Positions 10,801 to 16,483 of a stretch of DNA of 21,807 nt are shown here, piece by piece. The notes under the pieces were generated by a model, which was not told the DNA's origin, searched no databases, and was given only the letters and a program-made list of their open reading frames with translations. Numbering within the stretch: position 1 is the first letter of the stretch; each line of letters begins with the position of its first letter. The DNA is from Bacteroidota bacterium (lineage in GTDB: Bacteria > Bacteroidota > Ignavibacteria > Ignavibacteriales > Ignavibacteriaceae): positions 1 through 21,807 of the forward strand of contig JAEXTA010000135.1 in the NCBI GenBank assembly GCA_023453665.1. Reading direction: 5' to 3'. Made by a program: the position numbers and the translations under genes.

Positions 10801-11092
10801 CGTTTAATGCTGTTTGTCCGCCGAACTGAAGCAGAATACTATCGGGAAATTCTTTTTGAATTATTCGTTCAACAAATTCAGTTTTGATAGGAAGGAAATA
10901 AACTTTATCAGCAAAGTTTTCAGATGTTTGTATTGTCGCTATGTTAGGATTGATAAGGACTGAAGTTATACCGTCTTCTTTTAATGCTTTAATTGCCTGG
11001 CTGCCGGAGTAATCGAATTCACCCGCCTGACCAATTTGAAGAGCACCGCTTCCTAATATTAAAACTTTTTTGGGTTTACCTTTTTTTATCAT
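7898..11092 (-). CDS. carB: Carbamoyl-phosphate synthase large subunit
   Basis: A 1064-residue cytoplasmic enzyme, full length for CarB. With CarA it makes carbamoyl phosphate from glutamine-derived ammonia, bicarbonate and two ATP, for pyrimidine and arginine synthesis. The first synthetase half opens with ILGSGALQIGQAGEFDYSGS (12-31) and its ATP-grasp contains RIAYALGGLGSGI (169-181) and EVNARLSRSSALASK (296-310). A middle oligomerisation region spans about 400-545. The second half restarts with VVLGSGAYRIGSSVEFDWCC (554-573) and includes RPSYVLSGAAM and ECNLRASRSFPFVSKTL. The last about 130 residues (from GVLLSTGTLKNKAEL) are the MGS-like allosteric domain. It follows carA by 97 nt in the same direction. 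ATG 11092 has no clear Shine-Dalgarno sequence. Nothing is truncated or missing. Confidence 0.97.
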   Translation of the reverse strand: MIKKGKPKKVLILGSGALQIGQAGEFDYSGSQAIKALKEDGITSVLINPNIATIQTSENFADKVYFLPIKTEFVERIIQKEFPDSILLQFGGQTALNVGVDLYEKGILAKYNIRVLGTPVEAIKATEDRLEFANKVNEVGLKVAVSKTATTVEEAIAAANEIKFPVMVRIAYALGGLGSGIVNNENELKEKARRAFAFTNQILIEESLYGWKEVEYEIVRDRYDNCITICSMENIDPMGIHTGDSVVIAPVQTLSAHENFKLRSIGIKLIRHLGVVGECNIQYALSPFSDDYRIIEVNARLSRSSALASKATGYPLAFIATKLALGYALNEVENIITKETSACFEPALDYVALKFPRWDLQKFRQVSTQLGSEMKSVGEVMSLGKSFEEVLQKAIRMLDVGLPGFTGHDLSFIDLDKELSEPTDKRIFAIAIALQNGYTVEKIHQLTKITPWFLFKMKNIVDTEKKLNNKKLTDVDAASMREAKMNGFSDFQIAQLTSSKELEVRNYRKKLNIVPVVKQIDTLAAEFPAQTNYLYMTYHGLTDDIISGELNQVVVLGSGAYRIGSSVEFDWCCVNAVLALGKMNYKTIMINCNPETVSTDYDICDKLYFEQLTFERVLDIYEKENPEGVIVSMGGQVPNNLAMKLHNAGIKILGTSPEQIDNAESRHKFSQILDSIQVDQPEWTEVTSLADAKRFSNEVGYPVLIRPSYVLSGAAMSIVLTEDELEMYLVKATELNKEHPVVISKFITDAREIEVDAVAENGNVFCYAIAEHVENAGVHSGDATIVLPPQRTYLETMRKVKMITKKIAKKLEITGPFNIQYIAKDNEVKVIECNLRASRSFPFVSKTLKINFIEYATKLIMGEKVPNIDKSSFDLDYVGVKASQFSFTRLKGSDPVTGVEMASTGEVACLGDDFNEAFLKSTLAIGQKIPSKGVLLSTGTLKNKAELIDELKVMRTMGLKFYGTKGTADFYKENGIEVEVLFRPFDNAEPSILTYLSENKIDLVINIPKTAEKVELDSDYIIRRKAVDLNIPLFTNIQVAKRFVKSLKHYSPSTLTIKSWDEYN

Positions 11093-11120
11093 AGAGATTT
11101 CTATTTCTTAATTCAAAGTT

Positions 11121-11180
11121 CGTTAATCTTAAATGTTTTTTGGCTCTTTGATTTAGGAATATCGATTAACGATTTAAGAT
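11121..11180. repeat. Two overlapping inverted repeats between carA and carB
   Basis: In the 97-nt carA-carB spacer, CGTTAATC (11121-11128) is complementary to GATTAACG (11164-11171). ATCTTAAAT (11126-11134) is complementary to ATTTAAGAT (11172-11180). The two left arms share three bases, so the pairings compete at that point. The stems are AT-rich with loops over 30 nt. No U-tract follows, so it is not an intrinsic terminator. Confidence 0.5.
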
Positions 11181-11189
11181 ATTGGATTT

Positions 11190-12269
11190 TTAATTCAACG
11201 CTCTGACAAACATATCAAAAATGAACTCGCTGTCATCGGGTCCTGGTGAAGCTTCAGGGTGAAACTGTGATGCGAAAAACGGTTTTGATATATGAATGAT
11301 TCCTTCATTTGTTCCATCGTTATCATTTATGAACCATTCGCGCCAGTCAACCAGCAGTGTTGATGAATTTACGGCGTAACCATGATTCTGCGATGTAATG
11401 TAACATCTTTTAGTTCCGAATTCATTACAAGGTTGGTTATGTCCTCGATGACCATATTTTAGTTTATATGTATCCGCACCGGCAGCAAGCGCAAGGATCT
11501 GTGAGCCAAGACAGATTCCCAGAATAGGCTTGTTCAACTCCATTGCAAGTTTTGCGTTTTCAATTGTAGCCTTGTTCATTTTGGGGTCGCCGGGACCATT
11601 TGAAATTACAATTCCGTTTGATTCGATCTTTGTGAATTCATAATCATAAGGAACACGAATGACAGAAATATTTCTGCCGAGGAATGCACGGATGATATTA
11701 TTCTTGGTTCCGCAATCTACAAGAACCACTTTTTGTTTACCGGCTTTGTATTCCACCGGTGTTTTCACACTCACTTCACCAACAAGATCAGTTTTATTTG
11801 GATCAGTAAAATCAAGTCCATTTTTTTCGTCAATGATTATTTTGCCAAGTATTGTTCCGTTCTCGCGAAGTTTCCTTGTCAGCATCCGTGTATCAATTCC
11901 TGAAATACCAGGAATTTTTTGTTCAAACATCCAATCGGCTAAAGATTTTTTTGCGTTCCAGTGCGAGTAATTTTCTGAATATTCTGAAACAACTAATGCT
12001 CTAACGTGAATAGCATCTGATTCAAAAAACTTAAACATACCATTTTCTTTTTCATCAGAAGGAATTCCGTAATTGCCAATCAACGGATAAGTGCAAACGA
12101 GTATTTGTCCGCGGTAGGAAGGGTCCGTCATTGTTTCGGGATAGCCTACCATCCCTGTGTTGAAAACTACTTCACCATTTGTATTGCCTTCATATCCAAA
12201 GCAAAACCCTTCAAATACGCTTCCATCCTGAAGGATGAGTTTTGCTTTCTTTTTTTGATGTTGAATCAT
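11190..12269 (-). CDS. carA: Carbamoyl-phosphate synthase small (glutamine amidotransferase) subunit
   Basis: A 359-residue class I glutamine amidotransferase that hydrolyses glutamine and passes ammonia to CarB. The N-terminal CPSase domain includes GEVVFNTGMVGYPETMTDPS (31-50). The C-terminal domain carries the oxyanion strand SNGPGDP (223-229), the nucleophile Cys253 in LGICLGSQ, and the catalytic His337/Glu339 in QFHPEASPGP. All three catalytic residues are present and the length is normal. It is the first gene of a carA-carB operon. ATG 12269 is chosen because the conserved KLILQDGSVFEG strand starts at residue 10; no Shine-Dalgarno sequence is obvious. The about 150-nt leader contains a strong terminator hairpin 48 nt before this start, which suggests attenuation control. 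Confidence 0.97.
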   Translation of the reverse strand: MIQHQKKKAKLILQDGSVFEGFCFGYEGNTNGEVVFNTGMVGYPETMTDPSYRGQILVCTYPLIGNYGIPSDEKENGMFKFFESDAIHVRALVVSEYSENYSHWNAKKSLADWMFEQKIPGISGIDTRMLTRKLRENGTILGKIIIDEKNGLDFTDPNKTDLVGEVSVKTPVEYKAGKQKVVLVDCGTKNNIIRAFLGRNISVIRVPYDYEFTKIESNGIVISNGPGDPKMNKATIENAKLAMELNKPILGICLGSQILALAAGADTYKLKYGHRGHNQPCNEFGTKRCYITSQNHGYAVNSSTLLVDWREWFINDNDGTNEGIIHISKPFFASQFHPEASPGPDDSEFIFDMFVRALN

Positions 12270-12317
12270 TTAGTGTTTCTTTTACTATTCTGAAAATTAA
12301 AATACATTCTTCTATAT

Positions 12318-12346
12318 AAAAAAATAGCCACTCAATGAGCGGCTAT
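12318..12346 (-). terminator. Intrinsic terminator (candidate attenuator) in the carA leader
   Basis: Read on the minus strand, arms AUAGCCGCUC and GAGUGGCUAU pair over 10 bp, including one G-U wobble, around a 3-nt AUU loop. Six further U follow the last stem U. On the plus strand the wobble becomes an A-C mismatch and no T-run follows, so the structure is oriented for carA-direction transcription. There is no minus-strand gene upstream for it to terminate: the next gene to the right starts at 12646 on the other strand. It lies 48 nt before the carA ATG. Confidence 0.8.
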
Positions 12347-12420
12347 CAATAACAATTAAATGAATTTACAATCAATGGTTTTGTCTTTTTATAAATATTT
12401 CCGTTAAAATTCTTTTGCAT
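12346..12420 (-). CDS. Candidate 24-residue leader peptide of the carAB operon
   Basis: An ATG-initiated frame (MQKNFNGNIYKKTKPLIVNS plus FNCY) runs for 24 codons and its UGA stop touches the first base of the terminator stem. A ribosome following RNA polymerase to this stop would cover the 5' arm and block the hairpin. That geometry is known from pyrBI-type attenuation, where UTP scarcity stalls polymerase and lets the ribosome catch up. No Shine-Dalgarno sequence is visible. If the promoter candidate upstream is right, the 5' UTR would be only a few nt, giving near-leaderless translation. In AT-rich DNA a 24-codon ORF can occur by chance, so this rests on position rather than composition. 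Confidence 0.4.
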   Translation of the reverse strand: MQKNFNGNIYKKTKPLIVNSFNCY

Positions 12421-12430
12421 TTGATTAGTT

Positions 12431-12461
12431 CAAAGATAAGTTAATCAACTAATAATATCAA
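12431..12461 (-). promoter_or_regulatory. Bacteroidota-type promoter candidate for carAB
   Basis: On the minus strand TTG (12461-12459) is followed after 20 nt by TATCTTTG (12438-12431), an exact match to the TTG-N~20-TAnnTTTG consensus of Bacteroidota housekeeping sigma factors. Transcription would start near 12424, just before the leader ORF. Whether Ignavibacteria use this consensus is an assumption. Confidence 0.45.
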
Positions 12462-12645
12462 TTTAACATTCACTTATTTGATATTTAATTTTCTATTAGC
12501 GAAATTGAGCTCAACTTATTCATCGCCAGAGAATTAAAAATTATTCAACTATTTGATAATCCTGTCAGCTATCTAATTAAAATCGGAACTTCACCCGATC
12601 TAACACCTGTTTATATTTTATCAACTCTAAACTTCATTTTATCTG

Positions 12646-14001
12646 ATGAAAAAAAATAAATCCCCCAAAAAACTTCCTAAAATTTTTATACTTGATACAA
12701 ACGTAATCCTTCACGACGCTACATCGATAAGTCAGTTCCAGGAAAATGATGTTGTTATCCCTTTGACTGTTATTGAAGAACTTGACCATTTCAAACGCGG
12801 CAGCCAGGTTATAAATCTTAACGCAAGAGAATTTGCCCGTACATTAGATTCAATTACAGGTACTGCACTCTTCAACGGTGGTATAGCGATGGGAAAAGGA
12901 AGAGGCAAATTAAGGATTGCAATATCGCGGGGGATCAGTCCGTTGATAAGAGATATTTTCAGAGAGGACACCCCCGACCACAGGATACTAAGTGTTGCGC
13001 ACGAATGGAAAGATAAATATGAAAACAGGGCACACATTATTCTTGTTACAAAAGATGTTAACCTTAGAATGAAAGCAAAGTCCCTCGGTATTCTTGCTGA
13101 AGATTACACAACTGACAGAGTCGCAAGCATTGAAGAACTTTACAGCGGAAAAGAAATCATCGAAGAAATTGATGATGAATTAATATTAAATATATTTCAA
13201 TCACCTTTTGAAGTGCCCGCCAAACTCATCCTTAAAAAAACAAAAGCAGAAGCTTACCCGAATAAATATTATATACTTCGAAACTCTGCAAGATCAGTTT
13301 TGGCTTACTTAGATCAGGAAATGGGAAAATTCAGGAAGGTTGAAAAGAATTTAACTTACGGAATAAAACCTCGTAATGCAGAGCAGACTTTTGCTGTTGA
13401 TGCACTTTGTAATAATGACATTCAACTTGTTTCACTTACTGGAAAAGCAGGGACGGGAAAAACACTTCTTGCTCTTGCAAGCGCTTTACAGGTTCGAAAA
13501 AATTACAGACAGATTTTTATTGCGAGACCAATTGTTCCTTTGAGTAATAAAGACATAGGTTTTTTACCTGGTGATGTTGAAAGCAAACTCGCTCCATATA
13601 TGCAGCCATTATGGGATAATCTGAAAGTAATACAGGATCAGTTTCCTGAGTCGGATAAGCAGCACCAGTTAATAGATACAATGTTGAAAGATGAAAAGTT
13701 GGTGATCGAACCTTTAAGTTATATTCGCGGAAGAAGTCTTCAGAGAATATTTTTTATTGTTGACGAAGCACAAAATCTTACACCTCACGAAATCAAAACG
13801 ATAATCACACGTGCCGGAGAAGGTGCTAAGGTAGTGTTTACGGGAGACATTTATCAGATAGACCATCCGTATCTTGACGGGCAATCAAACGGATTATCAT
13901 TTCTTATTGATAGGTTTAAGGGACAGAAATTGTATGCTCATATTAATCTTGAAAAAGGAGAAAGGTCTGAACTTGCAGAACTTGCCAGTAATCTTTTATA
14001 A
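12646..14001 (+). CDS. PIN-PhoH fusion ATPase (PhoH2/YlaK-type)
   Basis: A 451-residue cytoplasmic protein with two domains. Residues about 11-160 are a PIN nuclease fold: FILDTNVILHD with Asp17, EELDHF with Glu45/Glu46, and VTKDVNLRMKA with Asp136 supply the acidic metal-binding residues. From about 240 a PhoH-type P-loop ATPase follows, with Walker A GKAGTGKT (266-273), IARPIVPLSNKDIGFLPGD (292-310) and Walker B FFIVDEAQN (369-377, Asp373/Glu374). This architecture is known as PhoH2, reported to act as an ATP-dependent RNA unwinding and cleaving protein; its role here is inferred from that. All key residues are present. The ATG at 12646 lacks a clear ribosome site. It probably forms an operon with the lipoprotein 18 nt downstream. 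Confidence 0.93.
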   Translation: MKKNKSPKKLPKIFILDTNVILHDATSISQFQENDVVIPLTVIEELDHFKRGSQVINLNAREFARTLDSITGTALFNGGIAMGKGRGKLRIAISRGISPLIRDIFREDTPDHRILSVAHEWKDKYENRAHIILVTKDVNLRMKAKSLGILAEDYTTDRVASIEELYSGKEIIEEIDDELILNIFQSPFEVPAKLILKKTKAEAYPNKYYILRNSARSVLAYLDQEMGKFRKVEKNLTYGIKPRNAEQTFAVDALCNNDIQLVSLTGKAGTGKTLLALASALQVRKNYRQIFIARPIVPLSNKDIGFLPGDVESKLAPYMQPLWDNLKVIQDQFPESDKQHQLIDTMLKDEKLVIEPLSYIRGRSLQRIFFIVDEAQNLTPHEIKTIITRAGEGAKVVFTGDIYQIDHPYLDGQSNGLSFLIDRFKGQKLYAHINLEKGERSELAELASNLL

Positions 14002-14007
14002 TAATTT

Positions 14008-14015
14008 AAGGAGAG
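14008..14015 (+). promoter_or_regulatory. Strong Shine-Dalgarno site
   Basis: AAGGAGAG lies 4 nt before the ATG at 14020 and fixes the lipoprotein start. With the GGAGG before the esterase at 20695 it shows that this organism does use Shine-Dalgarno initiation for some exported proteins, although many housekeeping starts here lack it. Confidence 0.85.
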
Positions 14016-14019
14016 ATTT

Positions 14020-14835
14020 ATGAAAAAATATTTTTTTACGATTGTCATTTTTGTTATTTCTGTTCTCTCAACCGGCTGCCTTGAACTGAATACCATAGTT
14101 AAAGTAAACAAAGATGGTTCAGGTACAGTTGAAGAAACACTGCTATTCAGTTCTGAAGTTGTTCAAATGATAAAACAATTTGCAGAGTCAATGCCTGATT
14201 CAGGTTCCGAAAAATTTTCATTGATGGATGAAAAACAAATCAAAGAAAGTGCAATGAAGATGGGTGAGGGAGTTAAGTTTGTTTCTGCAAAACCACTGAA
14301 GAAAAGCGGACGCGAAGGTTATGTTGCCACGTTTAGTTTTAAAGATATCAGAAAACTGAAAGTTGATCAAAGTCCTGACAGCAAAATGCCTATGAATGAA
14401 GGCGAGCCTGAGGAAGGAGAAAAAAAAGAAATTATAACATTCGATTTTCAGAAAGGGAATACCTCAAAGCTTACTGTGAACTTACCTGAAAAAGATTTTA
14501 AAACTGACGAAGTTAATGAGGAAAAGAAAGAAACTGGAACTCAGGACCAAAATGATTTTGGTGATCTCGAAAAAGCAAAACAATTTCTTAAAGATATGCG
14601 GATATCAATAATGATGCAGTTCGATGGCACCATCGAAAATACAGACGCCACGTATGTTGACGGAAATAAAATAACACTCTTCGACGTAAATTTCGGTGAG
14701 TTGTTAAAACATGAGGATAAACTGAAATTATTAAAAGATAAGAACCCCCAGAGTTTTGAGCAGGCTAAGGAAATATTAAAAGATATTCCCGGAATAAAAA
14801 TCGAATTAAATAAAAAAGTAACGGTACAGTTTTAG
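14020..14835 (+). CDS. Lipoprotein of unknown function
   Basis: A 271-residue protein with a lipoprotein signal peptide: a basic start (MKK), a hydrophobic core and lipobox LSTGC with Cys20 as the lipidation site. The mature part starts with a beta-rich segment (ELNTIVKVNKDGSGTVEETL), reminiscent of LppM-like or other lipoprotein beta domains. It then has a highly charged Glu/Lys/Asp stretch (about 125-180) and a second beta-like part ending in KKVTVQF. No catalytic motif is visible and I cannot assign a function. It follows the PhoH gene by 18 nt with a strong ribosome site and precedes an intrinsic terminator, so it is probably the last gene of that unit. A functional link between an RNA-processing ATPase and an envelope lipoprotein is not obvious. 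Confidence 0.8.
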   Translation: MKKYFFTIVIFVISVLSTGCLELNTIVKVNKDGSGTVEETLLFSSEVVQMIKQFAESMPDSGSEKFSLMDEKQIKESAMKMGEGVKFVSAKPLKKSGREGYVATFSFKDIRKLKVDQSPDSKMPMNEGEPEEGEKKEIITFDFQKGNTSKLTVNLPEKDFKTDEVNEEKKETGTQDQNDFGDLEKAKQFLKDMRISIMMQFDGTIENTDATYVDGNKITLFDVNFGELLKHEDKLKLLKDKNPQSFEQAKEILKDIPGIKIELNKKVTVQF

Positions 14836-14859
14836 TTTCGGGCTTTCATAGTTTTTTAT

Positions 14860-14888
14860 AAGCCGCCGCGTGCGGCTTTATTATTTAC
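14860..14888 (+). terminator. Intrinsic terminator after the PhoH-lipoprotein unit
   Basis: AAGCCGC (14860-14866) and GCGGCTT (14872-14878) form a perfect 7-bp GC-rich stem with a 5-nt loop. A U-rich tail follows (TATTATTT). It ends 25 nt after the lipoprotein stop and separates this unit from the next pair of plus-strand genes. Confidence 0.8.
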
Positions 14889-14933
14889 TTAATTAAAATC
14901 TGTTTAATTTTGCGCTGGTTTAATAAAGAATAT

Positions 14934-15422
14934 ATGCCTGAAAAATTTATATACCCGTTTTTCTTCAGAGTGTTTTACACTTATGGAAATATTCCGTTTA
15001 CACTGCTGCTGGTATTTTATCTAATCCAGATAATTTCAGGAGCACAATATGATGCAATGCATATAATTTTTTTAGTGCTTGGCATAACAATGATTGTTTT
15101 GCTTAACAGAAAATATTTTCAGCTTTATAAAAATCTTCCGATGGAGTTAAAAATTATTGATGGGAAAATATCAGCACAAAAATATTTTTTATCAGGCAGA
15201 TCATTAGAGATGAAATTCGATGAAATAACATCTTTAAGCGGTGGTATCTTTGATGGCAAAATAAGCGGAATGATTATGCTTATTGATGATAAAAACGATA
15301 AGCAATTAGTAATTTCAGACAGGATAAAAAATTATAACATTCTTCTTACAACTATTCTTAGTAAAATAAACAAACCTCTTTATGATGAGGTAATTTCAAA
15401 AATAGGTCACCTGAAAAAATAG
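14934..15422 (+). CDS. Small membrane protein with two N-terminal TM segments
   Basis: A 162-residue protein of unknown function. Two hydrophobic segments lie at about 17-38 (IPFTLLLVFYLIQIISG) and 42-57 (MHIIFLVLGITMIVLL). A soluble beta-rich domain of about 100 residues follows (MELKIIDGKISAQKYFLSGR and so on). The topology, a TM hairpin followed by a PH-like (YdbT/DUF304-like) cytoplasmic domain, is suggestive only. An upstream in-frame TTG at 14910 would add 8 residues; I prefer ATG 14934 because MPEKFIYPF leads straight into the first helix and the TTG lies close to the preceding terminator. It is 14 nt upstream of mnmA and probably shares its transcript. Confidence 0.65.
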   Translation: MPEKFIYPFFFRVFYTYGNIPFTLLLVFYLIQIISGAQYDAMHIIFLVLGITMIVLLNRKYFQLYKNLPMELKIIDGKISAQKYFLSGRSLEMKFDEITSLSGGIFDGKISGMIMLIDDKNDKQLVISDRIKNYNILLTTILSKINKPLYDEVISKIGHLKK

Positions 15423-15436
15423 TTTAGCTATAACTA

Positions 15437-16483
15437 ATGAAAATTGCGGTCTTATTATCCGGTGGTGTTGATAGTTCAGTAGCACTTCGTCTTTTAAAAG
15501 ATGAAGGCCATGATATTACTGCATACTATCTGAAAATATGGCTTCAGGATGAATTCTCGTTTCTTGGTGATTGCCCCTGGGAAGAAGATCTTAAATTTGC
15601 CCGCGACGTTTGTGAGCAGGCGAATGTTGAATTAAAAGTTTTGCCGTTACAGGAAGAGTACTGGGCATCAGTCGTGTCTTATACTATTGAGGAAATAAAA
15701 GAGGGGAGAACTCCCAATCCGGATATATACTGCAACAGTTTAATCAAGTTCGGACAGTTTTATGAAAAAATAGATCCTTCATTTGAAAAAGTTGCAAGCG
15801 GTCATTATGCGGGTGTTGTAAGCGAAAATGGTTTGTATAAATTAAAATGTTCCCCTGATCCTGTAAAAGATCAGACGTATTTTCTCGCATATCTTACTCA
15901 ATCACAAATTTCAAGAGCACTATTTCCGCTAAACAAGTATATGAAGAAAGATATTCGTGTATTAGCTGAGAAATATAATCTTGCAACAATGCACCGGAGA
16001 GACAGCCAGGGAATTTGTTTCCTCGGTCAGATAAAGTTTAATGAATTTGTAAAACATCATCTTGGTGAAATTCCAGGAGATATAATAGATATTGATTCAG
16101 AAAAATTAATGGGGAAACATCATGGATATTATTATTTCACAATAGGTCAAAGGTCAGGGCTTGGTTTATCAGGCGGTCCCTGGTATGTCGTTAAAAAAGA
16201 TGTGAAAGAAAATCTGGTTTATATTTCCCGCGAAAATAAAGCTATGCGTGAACGCAAAACTTTTAATGTAGGTAAGTTCAACTGGATAGCTGACAAACCC
16301 TCCGGACAAAATCTTAAAGTAAAGATAAGACACGGAGCGAGATTTTTTAATTGTACACTTGATTTTATGAATGGAGAGGGGATAGTCTGTTTAAAAGAAG
16401 CTGACCAGGGTATTGCCCCTGGTCAGTTTGCAGTTTTTTATGAAAATGATTTTTGCCTTGGCGGCGCGGTTATTACTTCATAA
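15437..16483 (+). CDS. mnmA: tRNA-specific 2-thiouridylase MnmA
   Basis: A 348-residue cytoplasmic enzyme that adenylates and thiolates U34 in the wobble position of tRNAs for Lys, Glu and Gln. The N-terminal PP-loop SGGVDSS (8-14) binds ATP. The two catalytic cysteines are Cys99 (NPDIYCNSLIKFG) and Cys194 (DSQGICFLG). KDQTYFLAYL (144-153) is the tRNA-recognition segment typical of the family, and the C-terminal barrel carries IAPGQFAVFY. All key residues and the usual length are present. The FLGDCPWEEDLKFARDVC insert after the PP-loop resembles the cyanobacterial/plastid subtype. The last 11 nt overlap the 3' end of the convergent T9SS gene, and a perfect hairpin lies inside its last 25 codons. 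Confidence 0.95.
   Translation: MKIAVLLSGGVDSSVALRLLKDEGHDITAYYLKIWLQDEFSFLGDCPWEEDLKFARDVCEQANVELKVLPLQEEYWASVVSYTIEEIKEGRTPNPDIYCNSLIKFGQFYEKIDPSFEKVASGHYAGVVSENGLYKLKCSPDPVKDQTYFLAYLTQSQISRALFPLNKYMKKDIRVLAEKYNLATMHRRDSQGICFLGQIKFNEFVKHHLGEIPGDIIDIDSEKLMGKHHGYYYFTIGQRSGLGLSGGPWYVVKKDVKENLVYISRENKAMRERKTFNVGKFNWIADKPSGQNLKVKIRHGARFFNCTLDFMNGEGIVCLKEADQGIAPGQFAVFYENDFCLGGAVITS
16393..16426 (-). terminator. Terminator-like hairpin inside the mnmA 3' end, serving the convergent gene
   Basis: CTGACCAGGG (16401-16410) and CCCTGGTCAG (16417-16426) form a perfect 10-bp GC-rich stem with a 6-nt loop. In the minus direction it lies about 47 nt after the stop of the convergent gene at 16473 and is followed by CUUCUUUU. 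In the plus direction it is followed, less directly, by TTTGCAGTTTTTT. It encodes the conserved DQGIAPGQ segment of MnmA. Confidence 0.6.

Larger units (their letters stand above)
12270..12645. other. Divergent intergenic region between carA and the PhoH gene
   Basis: The carA-proximal half holds a promoter candidate, a 24-codon leader ORF and a terminator hairpin (listed separately). In the PhoH-proximal half (about 12465-12645) I see AT-rich sequence with no motif that convincingly marks a promoter for the plus-strand gene, and no further ORF. A short ATCGG/CCGAT dyad near 12582-12599 is too small to interpret. Confidence 0.6.

Noticed and set aside
12270..12480. PyrR-binding loop or riboswitch in the carA leader
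   Set aside because: I could not find the PyrR anti-antiterminator consensus or any known riboswitch core; only the terminator and short ORF are supported.
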